From JAHKLT01 sp046197865 (GTDB taxonomy: Archaea; Methanobacteriota; Methanobacteria; Methanobacteriales; Methanobacteriaceae), in NCBI RefSeq assembly GCF_046197865.1, contig NZ_CP166990.1, positions 806,001 to 870,000 of the forward strand: a DNA stretch of 64,000 nucleotides. Direction: 5' to 3'. Every line of letters starts with the position of its first letter. Within the stretch, counting starts at the first letter, position 1. This document shows positions 54,426 to 62,942 of this stretch, in pieces. The position numbers were made by a program, and so were the translations under genes. The notes beneath the pieces are model-generated. The model did not search any database and was not told where the DNA came from. It worked only from the letters and a program-made list of their open reading frames with translations.

Positions 54426-55451
54426 ATGATTTTATTTGAACAATCTTTACCACTTTATATAATAGCTATTATTTGTGGTATTCTTTCATTTTCAGTAACT
54501 TGGCTTTCAATGCCTCGTCTAATAAAAAAACTTGAAAAAGCAAATATTGTCGGAAAAGACATTCATAAAACTCTAAAACCAATTGTCGCAGAAATGGGGG
54601 GAATTGGAATTTTATTTGGTTTTATTTTAGGGATTTTTATTGGAATTTACCTGCATAATATTCTAATTTTAGAACTAGCTATTGTTTTAATTGTTATATT
54701 ACTTGTGGGTATAATTGGTATTGTGGATGATTTGGTTGTTTTATCTTCAAAAGAAAAATTAATTTTATTATTTTTAGCAGGTCTTCCTTTAATATGGGTT
54801 GCTCCTCCAAATGTAGGAATATTTTATTTAATTTCTATTCCAATAGCTATTTCAATAGGATCTAATTTAACAAATATGTTAGCTGGTTTAAATGGAATTG
54901 AATCAGGTTTAGGCATAATAGCTTTAGCATCTCTTACAATTTCATGTCTTATTTTAGGTAAATATGATGTTACAATTATTAGTATGAGTATGCTTGGATC
55001 ATTACTTGGATTTATATATTTCAATAAACATCCTGCAAAAGTTTTCCCTGGAGACACTGGTACATTAGTTATTGGTGCAGCTATTGTGTGTATTGCTTTT
55101 ATAGGACGTGTAAAATTAATAGCTTTAATTATTTTGCTTCCAAATATTATTGATGCAGCTTTAAAGTTTTACAGCGCAGGAGTAATGGAACGTCAAGAAC
55201 ACACTCCAACTCAAATAAATGAAGAAGGAAAATTAATCAGGCCAGAACAAGGTTTTAAATCATTAATTAGATTTGTATTAAAAAAACCAGTTAGTGAAAA
55301 AACTGCAGTTCGTATGATATGGGCAATTGGAATTTTCTTTGGTTTATGTGGTATTATAGTAGCTATCGTTATGCCAGGTATAATTCAAGATCAGACTTTA
55401 GCTAATTTTATGAATTTTAAGGAATTTTTATATCAATTTGGGCAATTTTAA
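54426..55451 (+). CDS. UDP-GlcNAc:polyprenyl-phosphate GlcNAc-1-P transferase-like (MraY/DPAGT1 family)
   Basis: 341 residues with about ten membrane helices. Family motifs: PIVAEMGGIGIL (around 50-60), GIVDDLVVL (metal-binding Asp pair near 100), NLTNMLAGLNGIESGLG and VFPGDTGTLV. It moves a sugar phosphate from UDP to a membrane lipid, first step of N-glycan (AglH-like) or pseudomurein precursor assembly; which one cannot be decided. ATG 54426 is preferred over TTG 54423; AAAGGTT lies 12 bases before. Its end overlaps the convergent pilin-like gene by four bases. Confidence 0.88.
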   Translation: MILFEQSLPLYIIAIICGILSFSVTWLSMPRLIKKLEKANIVGKDIHKTLKPIVAEMGGIGILFGFILGIFIGIYLHNILILELAIVLIVILLVGIIGIVDDLVVLSSKEKLILLFLAGLPLIWVAPPNVGIFYLISIPIAISIGSNLTNMLAGLNGIESGLGIIALASLTISCLILGKYDVTIISMSMLGSLLGFIYFNKHPAKVFPGDTGTLVIGAAIVCIAFIGRVKLIALIILLPNIIDAALKFYSAGVMERQEHTPTQINEEGKLIRPEQGFKSLIRFVLKKPVSEKTAVRMIWAIGIFFGLCGIIVAIVMPGIIQDQTLANFMNFKEFLYQFGQF

Positions 55452-55951
55452 CTCCAAACTACATTGGCAGTTGTAAAAATATACTTATTTGAATGACTGG
55501 GATTGTATAATGAATTTGTTAAATCACTTGTATTATAAGTTTCACTTATTGCTTTTCTTAAATTAAAATTAATTCTATCACCTAAAGAATCTTGATCTTT
55601 TTTTTCATTAACAGTTTCACTTGTAACATGAACTTGCAGTTGAATCTTAGTTTTATTGTATTTCGAATCATATTCTGAGCTTTTTATAATAATTTTATTT
55701 AATTGTATTGAATTTGGTTTAAGTAAATTTGGTTTATCTTCTTCATAATCATCATATGATGATTTTGGATAAATTGCAGAGGAATCAATCATTATACCTT
55801 CAACAATCCCTTCTTTTGCAGCAAGTAATGCAATGTTTAGTTCATTTTCACTTTCTATAAAATTAATTGAAATTAAACTTAAAATAATTATTAAACTTAT
55901 TAGGAAAATAAATTCAATTGCAATTTGACCAGTATTTTCTTTTAATATCAT
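55448..55951 (-). CDS. Archaeal pilin-like protein with class III signal peptide
   Basis: 167 residues. The start KENTGQIAIEFIFLISLIIIL fits the archaeal class III prepilin signal: a short basic leader, then Q-x-A-x-E-x3-L at the head of a hydrophobic helix (about 10-27); EppA-like cleavage before Gln is expected. The rest is a polar extracellular domain. Follows the other pilin-like gene directly (stop TAG then ATG), so the two are co-translated. A minor pilin or pilus-assembly part is likely. Confidence 0.75.
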   Translation of the reverse strand: MILKENTGQIAIEFIFLISLIIILSLISINFIESENELNIALLAAKEGIVEGIMIDSSAIYPKSSYDDYEEDKPNLLKPNSIQLNKIIIKSSEYDSKYNKTKIQLQVHVTSETVNEKKDQDSLGDRINFNLRKAISETYNTSDLTNSLYNPSHSNKYIFTTANVVWS

Positions 55952-56377
55952 CTAAATCTCCCTAATATTAATATTATTATCTTTATTGATTATTAAATAG
56001 CTTCTATTGTTATAGAGAACTTTTTCATTTATTCTAATATCATTATTATCTACTAAATTAATTGGAATTATTGTTGAAAGTCCTTTTTTATTATTTACAT
56101 CTAATGTGATGTTTTTACTTTTTATTGTAATCTTATATGATTTATTTTTGATATTATCTGGTGTTGAGATTTCTTTAGTATAACCATTACCGCTTGATAT
56201 AACCTGATTAATAGATGAAGCAATATTATCTAAAATAAGTCTTGATTCGATGTTTTCATTAATATTTTTTGAAACTTCTAAATTATTTAATCCTAAACTT
56301 AGAAAAATAATAGCTATTATTAATATAAAAGCTATTGAAAAAATAAAATCTATTGATAAAAAACCTTTATTATTCAT
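55952..56377 (-). CDS. Pilin-like membrane protein
   Basis: 141 residues. MNNKGFLSIDFIF then a hydrophobic helix to about residue 27: like a type IV pilin leader, cleavage expected around KG/F, but Asp stands where Glu is usual at the fifth mature position. The rest is a polar domain with several I-x-I strands. First gene of the pair with 55448-55951. Probably a minor pilin partner; assignment rests on the N-terminus only. Confidence 0.65.
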   Translation of the reverse strand: MNNKGFLSIDFIFSIAFILIIAIIFLSLGLNNLEVSKNINENIESRLILDNIASSINQVISSGNGYTKEISTPDNIKNKSYKITIKSKNITLDVNNKKGLSTIIPINLVDNNDIRINEKVLYNNRSYLIINKDNNINIREI

Positions 56378-56546
56378 AATTATAGATTTATTTAAATTAT
56401 TTATAAAATTTGTTTAAATCAAGCTGTTTAAATGTTTTAATTTAGTTAAAATGAGCTGATATAAGTTTTTTTATTTTAAAACTTTAATTATATAATGTGA
56501 TTAAAATAAATATTTAATTAATTAAAAAATTTTAGGTTAAAAAAAT

Positions 56547-56867
56547 ATGGATGAATGTAATTATTTTATAAAGCAGAAAAATACTAAAGGGGAATTTAGT
56601 ATAAGGATGAATATTAGCTATTTTGATGATGATGTTGAAATTACTTATTTTGATAAAGGTGAATGGTCAGAAAGTTTACCACAAGATTCTTATAAAAATG
56701 CAGAAATTCAAAACTTATGGGATAATTTCATTAATGATTTAGAAAAATTAGTTAAAATAGAGGATTTTATAAAATATGTTTCTAATTTAAAAATTAATGA
56801 ATTTTATAATTTTAGTAATGAAAAATATGATATTATAAATTCTATTGTTGTTATAAATGAGGGATAA
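56547..56867 (+). CDS. Hypothetical protein
   Basis: 106 residues, acidic, no signal peptide or membrane segment, and no motif I recognise. Aromatic-rich beginning (ISYFDDDVEITYFDKGEWSESLP) and a helical C-terminal half. AGGTT lies a few bases before the ATG. Stands alone between the pilin-like genes and the ART module; T-rich stretch 56915-56931 may end its transcript. Confidence 0.6.
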   Translation: MDECNYFIKQKNTKGEFSIRMNISYFDDDVEITYFDKGEWSESLPQDSYKNAEIQNLWDNFINDLEKLVKIEDFIKYVSNLKINEFYNFSNEKYDIINSIVVINEG

Positions 56868-57091
56868 TTAAAAATAAAATGCATAATTCCTTATTATACT
56901 ACTATTTTTGAATTTTTTTAATAACAAAATTTTCACTTCCTTTAAATTAAACTATTTGAATTAATTTTTATTGATTAAATCTAATTCTTTCATTAAATAA
57001 ATATGATGCTATATTAACAATAATGTATTCATAAATACAAAAAATAATAAATATAATAACTCATAAAGTCAAAGCATAGATTTTAACAGAT

Positions 57092-57688
57092 GTGAACATG
57101 ACTTTTGGTGAAAATAAAATTAATATTATACATGAAAATATAGAAGATAAAATTGTTTTTGGAAATAAATATGGAATAATAAGTGAAGATTTGTCAAAAA
57201 AAGAAGTACATTTTATTAAAGCTTATACTGGTGATGGAGCAAGTCTTTTAAATCAATATTTAAGAACTAATGAAAATAAAGAATTATTGGAACTTAAATG
57301 GAATAAAATTGTTCCAATGGACTTTGGTAAAATTGCTATTAGTTTTGATGATGCATTAACTATTGATAATTTATTCACAAAAGGTAAAGTTTTAGAAAAA
57401 AATATTATTGTTGTAAGGAGAGAAACAGAACCAGCATTATTTAAATATAGTAAAAAGAGAATTTATGAATCTAAAGGATTTTTATCAACAAGTATTTCTG
57501 AAAATGTAAAGAAAGAAGAATATGGGCCTTTTCTTAATTATATTTTTGTCCCTAAAGGAACAAAAATTTTATATCTTGAAAAAATAACTTCAACTACTGA
57601 TGAGTTTGAGGTTCTTTTTAATATTGGAACTAAATTGAAATTTATATGTAAAGAAAATGAATTTAAATATTTTTGGAAATTAATTTAA
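57092..57688 (+). CDS. ADP-ribosyltransferase exoenzyme-like protein, copy A
   Basis: 198 residues from GTG 57092 (ATG 57098 is equally possible; no good ribosome binding site for either). It has the R-S-E signature of arginine/asparagine-type ADP-ribosyltransferases: KAYTGDGASLLNQYLR (43-58), conserved Arg in VVRRE (107-111), STS in FLSTSIS (132-134), and the E-x-E motif EFE (171-173) in the ARTT loop. No secretion signal. Followed after 62 bases by a small partner gene; the same pair occurs at 41765-42837. Likely modifies a protein or nucleic acid inside the cell; target unknown. Toxin-like role is inference. Confidence 0.82.
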   Translation: MNMTFGENKINIIHENIEDKIVFGNKYGIISEDLSKKEVHFIKAYTGDGASLLNQYLRTNENKELLELKWNKIVPMDFGKIAISFDDALTIDNLFTKGKVLEKNIIVVRRETEPALFKYSKKRIYESKGFLSTSISENVKKEEYGPFLNYIFVPKGTKILYLEKITSTTDEFEVLFNIGTKLKFICKENEFKYFWKLI

Positions 57689-57750
57689 AGAAAAATTTAT
57701 ATTATTTTATTAACATATTATATATTAAGTAAAATTAAGTGGTTATTTTT

Positions 57751-58071
57751 ATGGAAAACACAGTATATTTAAAACCAAATAATGATTTTATTAAAAAATT
57801 ATCTAAAGATAAAATTGAAAAGTTAGTTAAGCTTCCTGAAGCAATTCCTAGTAGAATTGAAAACATGCTCAATGATAATATTCCTACATTTAGAGATGAA
57901 AGGTTAAAAGTATTAGATGAAAATTTAGAAGATTTAGAAAGAGAAGAAAGGGCTAAAACTAGAAAAATGGATCCTGTTATTGCAGCTCAATTTCGAAATG
58001 ATCTTGCATTAGAGTTTATAACTAAATATCCAGAATATAAAGATATTATTGAAGATATTAAAAAAGTATAA
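57751..58071 (+). CDS. Small partner protein of ADP-ribosyltransferase module, copy A
   Basis: 106 residues from ATG 57751; the GTG at 57739 is part of AAGTGGTT, the likely ribosome binding site. N-terminal half VYLKPNNDFIKKLSKDKI...AIPSRIENMLNDNIPTFRDE matches the copy at 41765-42079; centre is highly charged and different (NLEDLEREERAKTRK), and the C-terminus ALEFITKYPEYKDIIE matches again. No known domain. Always directly after the ART gene here, so probably an antitoxin, immunity protein or specificity factor. Confidence 0.72.
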   Translation: MENTVYLKPNNDFIKKLSKDKIEKLVKLPEAIPSRIENMLNDNIPTFRDERLKVLDENLEDLEREERAKTRKMDPVIAAQFRNDLALEFITKYPEYKDIIEDIKKV

Positions 58072-58165
58072 TCTTTTTTATGATTTTAAAAATAAAAAAA
58101 GTTAAAAATAGCTATTTCACTTTATATATGTAAAAATCAGTTGTAGATGGTTCAGGTGAATTTAT

Positions 58166-58531
58166 CTAATAAATGTATAAGTAATTATTATATTCAAAGT
58201 ATCTAGTTTCTCTATAACCATCATCATCACAAATGCGTAATCTACTTCTTTATCAGCTGATGGATCTACAGTAATTTCGCCTGCATCTTTTGTTATCTTA
58301 ACAGAGAATCATTATTAATAAGTTCATCTAATACTTTTCACAATATGATTCATCTTCATCATATTTCATTAAAACAAGTAATCTATTTTAAATAGCTTGA
58401 AATGTATCATTTTTTCAAGCAAATCTCTTTTTTTATAATTAAATAATGTTCCTTCATTAATATCTGTAGCTATAACTTATGATAAAGAGGATATTATTAA
58501 TAAGCTTATTAAAATAATTCTTTTTATTCAT
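58166..58531 (-). pseudogene. Remnant of a secreted or membrane protein gene
   Basis: Reading the minus strand from ATG 58531 gives a signal-peptide-like start (NKLINNILFIISYS), but sensible protein is spread over several frames: TDINEGTLFNYKKRDLLEKM, KYDEDESYCEKY, ITKDAGEITVDPSADKEVDYAF and DDDGYRETRYFEYNNYLYIY, ending at TAG 58168-58166. At least three frameshifts. Original family not recognised. Confidence 0.55.
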
Positions 58532-58796
58532 ACATTCACTTAATTATATATTTTTATATTTAGTGTTTATTTAATTCTATAATTTTCACATCTTTAAGAT
58601 TAAATTTTTTTATATTATATTAATATAGTCTAATATAAAGTTTTCTATTTGTTTTTAGTTAAATTTAAAAAGTATATATTTTTATTTATTTTTGGAATGA
58701 CTTTTTTTAATTTATCTATAAAAATATATTGATAACTATATATTATTCATATTTTTTCTTTATATTTTTTATTTGTATTGTTCTTTTTAAAAGATA

Positions 58797-58813
58797 GTTC
58801 GTATGCTACGAAC
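58797..58813. promoter_or_regulatory. Perfect 7-bp palindrome, candidate operator
   Basis: GTTCGTA, spacer TGC, TACGAAC. Rare G/C content inside very AT-rich DNA makes it stand out. It lies about 460 bases before the ALP start; a regulator site or short hairpin are both possible. Confidence 0.3.
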
Positions 58814-59270
58814 AAAAGTTATGCTATTTTTTTAGTTTAATATTCATTATTTTATAAAATAAAGATATTTTTTTATAATATGTTCTTTTTATTTTATTTA
58901 TTAGATTTATATTATAAAAATAGCTATTTAAAATAATTTTTGAAAGTATTCAAGTAATTTTATTTTATTTCATTTTGTGTATATTAATATAATATATCGC
59001 AGTATGAAAATATGCTGTGGTTTTTAATAAAAAAAGCAATGTGGGTATTTGTAAAAATCAGGGTATTTTGTTAAAATAATGTGTGGTTTACTTGAAAAAT
59101 AGGGATTAATTTTGAATATTATAATATTTAAAAGTAATTTAGTTATATAATGATATTTTGTTATAATTCTTATTTTTTTATATATTCATATTATTTTGAG
59201 TTTTGCGAGTATTTTTGTTTTTTTTATTTAATTAAGAATTGAAATAAAATTTGGAGGTTTATGTGGGAAA

Positions 59271-62270
59271 ATGATATTTAATAAAAAAGCTTTCTCTATA
59301 CTAGTTTTTGTATTATTATTCTTTGTATCTATCGTAGGTGTAGCAGCAGATAATATTGATGATATTACAGTAGGGGAAGAAAATCAAATATATGCAACAG
59401 AAAATGTTCAAGGGACATTCACTGATTTAAATACTGCAATGGGACTTGCAGGTGAAAATGGAGTGGTGAACTTAACTGGAGATGTACAAAGGGCTGATGG
59501 TGAAGGATTTGTTAATGGAATAAATATTAATCAAAAAAATTTAACTATTAATGGAAATGGATATTCTATAATAGGAACATCACCAGATGGAACAACAGGA
59601 AGAATATTTTATATTAATGTGCCTGAAGTAACATTAATAAATATATTATTCATTAATGGAAACAGTACTAGTAGTGGTAGTTTAGGATATGGTGGAGCAA
59701 TATATGCATATAACAATGCTCAAAATTTAACAATGGTAGATTGTACATTTGACAATAATGTTGCAACAATAGGATCATCATTATTTAATGTGGCAAATTA
59801 TGTTACAATGAATGGAACAACAGTCTTTACTAATAATTATGCTAGTGGTTCTGCTGCTGTCCATAATAGGGGAGATAATTTCACTATGGTTGGAACCACT
59901 TCTTTTATAAATAATTCTGCTGGATCATCTTATGGTGCTTTTGGTAATTCAGGTGATAATTTTATTATGAATGGTACTAATATTTTTATGGATAATTCTG
60001 CTGGATCATCTTATGGTGCTTTTGGTAATTCAGGTGATAATTTTACTATGACTGGAACAAATCACTTCATTAATAATTCTGCTGGATCATCTTATGGTGC
60101 TTTTGGTAATTCAGGTGATAATTTTATTATGAATGGTACTAATATTTTTATGGATAATTCTGCTGGATCATCTTATGGTGCTTTTGGTAATTCAGGTGAT
60201 AATTTCACTATGGTTGGAAGTACTTCTTTTATAAATAATTCTGCTCAATCAACTGGTGCTTTTTATAATAATGGTATTAATTTTATTATGAATGGTACTA
60301 ATATCTTCATGGATAATTTTGCTAATGCTTATGGTGCATTGGTTAGTTCAGGTGTTAATTTTACTATGATTGGAATTAATACTTTTATAAACAATGTGGC
60401 TGTAAATAATTATGGTGCAATTCGTAGTTCTGGTGCTGATTTCACTATGACAGGAACTAATACTTTTGAAAATAATAAGGCTGGCCAAGATGGTGGAGCA
60501 ATATATAGTAGTGGGGATAATTTTGAGATTTCTGGTGAATCTTCTTTTGTAGGTAATGAAGCTGGTTATAGTGGAGGAGCAATATATAATACAGGAAATG
60601 ATGCTGCTATTTTGGGAACTACTTCTTTTACTAATAATAAAGCTAATCGTACTGGTGGTGCGATTTATGTTCGTGATGGTCATAGGTTTACTATTGAAGG
60701 TGCTTATTTTGAAAGTAATGTTGCTGTTGAAGATGGTGGTGCTATTTATATTCGTGAATTAGATGTTTTTGTTGTTGGTGATTCTGAGTTTGCTAATAAT
60801 TCTGCTGGTATTAGTGGTGGTGCTGTTTATAATCGTGATGCTCATAATATGGTTTTTGGTGATGTTAATTTTACTGGTAATAATGCTCCTCGTTTTGGTG
60901 GAGCAATCTATTCCATGGATTCATTTAATTTTATTATGAACAGAGTAATTTTTGAAGCTAATAGTGCTTATCGTGGTGGAGCAATCAATAATGAATATTC
61001 TGATGATATGTTTATTACTGAATCCGAGTTCATTAATAATGTTGCTGAAGATGGTACTGCTGTATGGTTAGAAAGAGGTTTAGCAATTATTGATATCAGT
61101 GAATTTACAGGTGAAGGAACAATAATCTACAATGACCTTGGAAAAATGTATTTAAATAATAATACTATTAATTCTGATGCTCCAGGAATCTATAATTATG
61201 GAACAATCTTAAGTGAAGTTATTATGACTATTAATAATAATGGTTCTTATATTGGTTATATGTTAGATGATTTTTTACTTGATGCATTTTTAACTGATGA
61301 TAATGGGAACGTTATTATTGGTCAAAATATCACAATCCAAATAGGAGATATCGAAGATATTCCTATTGCTGATTCTTTAGCTAATGGTACTTATGAAGGT
61401 GTATATACTATTATGAGGTCTGATGAGTCATTGATTACTGGTTTATATGCTGGTGGTAATAATTTGACTGTTAGGACTGCTAGGTTATCTGTAGCATTTA
61501 CATATTACTTTGAAACTAATGATGTGGATAAGTATTATATGGGTTCTCAAAGATTGGAAATTTACTTTGGTGATTCATTAGGTAGACCAGCAGCAGGTGA
61601 AGAAATTAAAATCACAATCAACGGTGTAACTTACACTAAAACCACAGATGCAAATGGTACTGCTTATTTAAATATTAAATTGGATCCTGGTACTTATACT
61701 GCAGTTACTACTGCTACAAGAACAGAAAACATCACACAACGTAGTGTTAATAACAGTGTAGTTGTTAAAACCACTATTTTTGGTGATGATGTATTTAAAT
61801 TCTTTAGAAATGGTACAGAATACTATGTAACTTTATTAGATGGTGAAGGTAATCCATTAGTTGGTGCTAATGCAACAATCAATATTAATGGTGTAACTTA
61901 TCAAAGAACTACTAATGGAAGTGGTGTAGCAAAATTAAACATTAATTTAGATCCAGGATATCATATATTAACCGCAGAACATCCTAATGGTTTAAAAACT
62001 AGTAATATTGTTTATGTTATTCCAGTATTAGAAGCATACACTTATTCTCGTGCAGATGGTGGGGTTGATCTTGTTGTACGTGTAGTAGATGGTCAAGGAA
62101 CTCCAGTACAAGGTGAAAACATAAGAATAAACATTCACGGATGGATATCCAACTTAATCACCGATATGTTAGGATTTGTAAGATTAGACGTTAGCTTAGA
62201 ATCAGGACACTACCTTGCAACAGCATATTCCAGTGCAACTGATGTATCAACAATCGTAATCGTACCATAA
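59271..62270 (+). CDS. Adhesin-like protein with 81-bp tandem repeats
   Basis: 999-residue secreted ALP. Signal peptide (hydrophobic, about 8-25, ending VAAD), then one beta-helix block with N-F-x-M-x-G-T and GGAIY rungs. Residues ~217-325 consist of four 27-residue units (NSAGSSYGAFGNSGDNF plus a variable ten residues) that are almost identical at DNA level. C-terminal third: three ~85-residue repeats near 752, 838 and 921 with NINGVTY and NLDPG cores, like those in the large ALPs. No membrane anchor. ATG 59271 is 12 bases after GGAGGT. Likely surface adhesin; ligand unknown. Confidence 0.9.
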   Translation: MIFNKKAFSILVFVLLFFVSIVGVAADNIDDITVGEENQIYATENVQGTFTDLNTAMGLAGENGVVNLTGDVQRADGEGFVNGININQKNLTINGNGYSIIGTSPDGTTGRIFYINVPEVTLINILFINGNSTSSGSLGYGGAIYAYNNAQNLTMVDCTFDNNVATIGSSLFNVANYVTMNGTTVFTNNYASGSAAVHNRGDNFTMVGTTSFINNSAGSSYGAFGNSGDNFIMNGTNIFMDNSAGSSYGAFGNSGDNFTMTGTNHFINNSAGSSYGAFGNSGDNFIMNGTNIFMDNSAGSSYGAFGNSGDNFTMVGSTSFINNSAQSTGAFYNNGINFIMNGTNIFMDNFANAYGALVSSGVNFTMIGINTFINNVAVNNYGAIRSSGADFTMTGTNTFENNKAGQDGGAIYSSGDNFEISGESSFVGNEAGYSGGAIYNTGNDAAILGTTSFTNNKANRTGGAIYVRDGHRFTIEGAYFESNVAVEDGGAIYIRELDVFVVGDSEFANNSAGISGGAVYNRDAHNMVFGDVNFTGNNAPRFGGAIYSMDSFNFIMNRVIFEANSAYRGGAINNEYSDDMFITESEFINNVAEDGTAVWLERGLAIIDISEFTGEGTIIYNDLGKMYLNNNTINSDAPGIYNYGTILSEVIMTINNNGSYIGYMLDDFLLDAFLTDDNGNVIIGQNITIQIGDIEDIPIADSLANGTYEGVYTIMRSDESLITGLYAGGNNLTVRTARLSVAFTYYFETNDVDKYYMGSQRLEIYFGDSLGRPAAGEEIKITINGVTYTKTTDANGTAYLNIKLDPGTYTAVTTATRTENITQRSVNNSVVVKTTIFGDDVFKFFRNGTEYYVTLLDGEGNPLVGANATININGVTYQRTTNGSGVAKLNINLDPGYHILTAEHPNGLKTSNIVYVIPVLEAYTYSRADGGVDLVVRVVDGQGTPVQGENIRINIHGWISNLITDMLGFVRLDVSLESGHYLATAYSSATDVSTIVIVP
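59919..60242 (+). repeat. 81-bp in-frame tandem repeat, four units
   Basis: Units start at 59919, 60000, 60081 and 60162. Units 1 and 3 are identical over all 81 bases; units 2 and 4 share the first ~45 bases with them and then differ. The pattern is a 162-bp higher-order duplication. Confidence 0.9.
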
Positions 62271-62300
62271 AAACAAAAATAAATTAAATTATTCTATTTA

Positions 62301-62351
62301 ATATCCAAGAAAACACCATTATTATTCTTGGATATAATAGATTATTTTTTT
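62301..62351 (+). terminator. Terminator after the fourth ALP gene
   Basis: Perfect 11-bp stem ATATCCAAGAA (62301-62311) with TTCTTGGATAT (62325-62335), then a T run at 62345-62351. Outer arms CTATTTAA and TTAAATAG may extend the stem. Confidence 0.65.
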
Positions 62352-62611
62352 AAATAGAATTAAGACGAATAACTGCAGCTAATAGTAAAAAAAGGAAAAT
62401 AAACAATTTTAAATCATTTTTTTAAATCTAAATCATATAAAGAAAATTTTCTCTAAAAAAAAATTTTTTATATTATAATTACTCCCAATTATAATTAATT
62501 CCAACCACACAGAAAAACTATTAGCTGCATTTATTTTAACACAAAACTTAAAACATACTAACAACTAATAAAAAAACATTAAGTTGATAGATATGATAAT
62601 TTTTCTAAACC
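62352..62611. other. AT-rich spacer before L40e
   Basis: About 260 bases between the ALP terminator and the L40e promoter. I see no gene, repeat or RNA structure in it. Confidence 0.6.
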
Positions 62612-62692
62612 TTTAAATAGTATAAATTAGATATTTTTATTAAATAATTATGAACAGTAGTATTCTTATTTTGTTTCATAACAATTATTTAA
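62612..62692 (+). promoter_or_regulatory. L40e promoter and structured leader
   Basis: TATA-like TTTAAATAG (62612-62620). The expected start near 62640 coincides with the 5' arm of a 10-bp inverted repeat TTAAATAATT (62640-62649) and AATTATTTAA (62683-62692), extended by TATGA/TCATA. The leader of ~110 bases resembles in plan the one before L15e. Confidence 0.45.
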
Positions 62693-62750
62693 TATAAATT
62701 TATTATAAAAATTTTTATAATTAACTTTTACTTATTAAGGAGGACTTTTA

Positions 62751-62897
62751 ATGGCACGTTTTGAAGAAGCTGAAAATAGAATGTTCAATGTTAAGATTTG
62801 CTTAAAATGTAATGCCCGTAATCCTGCTGCAGCTAACACTTGTAGAAAATGCGGTTATACTGGATTAAGATTTAAAGCTAAAGAACCTAGAGGATAG
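62751..62897 (+). CDS. rpl40e: Ribosomal protein L40e
   Basis: 48 residues: MARFEEAENRMFNVKICLKC opening, then NARNPAAANTCRKCGYTGLR, a basic end and TAG. Four cysteines in two C-x2-C pairs (CLKC and CRKC) form the zinc ribbon of archaeal L40e; length is normal for the archaeal form, which lacks the ubiquitin fusion of eukaryotes. AAGGAGGA lies 6 bases before the ATG. Large ribosomal subunit. 45 bases before the next gene. Confidence 0.95.
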   Translation: MARFEEAENRMFNVKICLKCNARNPAAANTCRKCGYTGLRFKAKEPRG

Positions 62898-62942
62898 ACT
62901 CCTCTCATTTTATTATTTTTTTTATTTATTTTAGGGATTTTT

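Larger units (their letters stand above)
58072..59270. other. 1.2-kb AT-rich interval with pseudogene remnant
   Basis: Contains a decayed minus-strand gene (58166-58531), the palindrome GTTCGTA-TGC-TACGAAC at 58797-58813, and otherwise very AT-rich, T-dominated sequence. From about 59000 to 59260 lies the presumed promoter and leader of the ALP gene at 59271. No intact reading frame or RNA gene seen. Confidence 0.6.

Noticed and set aside
59919..60242. Regular 81-bp repeats considered as a CRISPR array
   Set aside because: They are in frame inside an adhesin, too long for CRISPR repeats, and have no unique spacers or cas genes nearby.
60348..60683. 111-codon minus-strand frame in the fourth ALP
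   Set aside because: Serine- and isoleucine-rich shadow of the repeated NNT/GGT codons on the coding strand.
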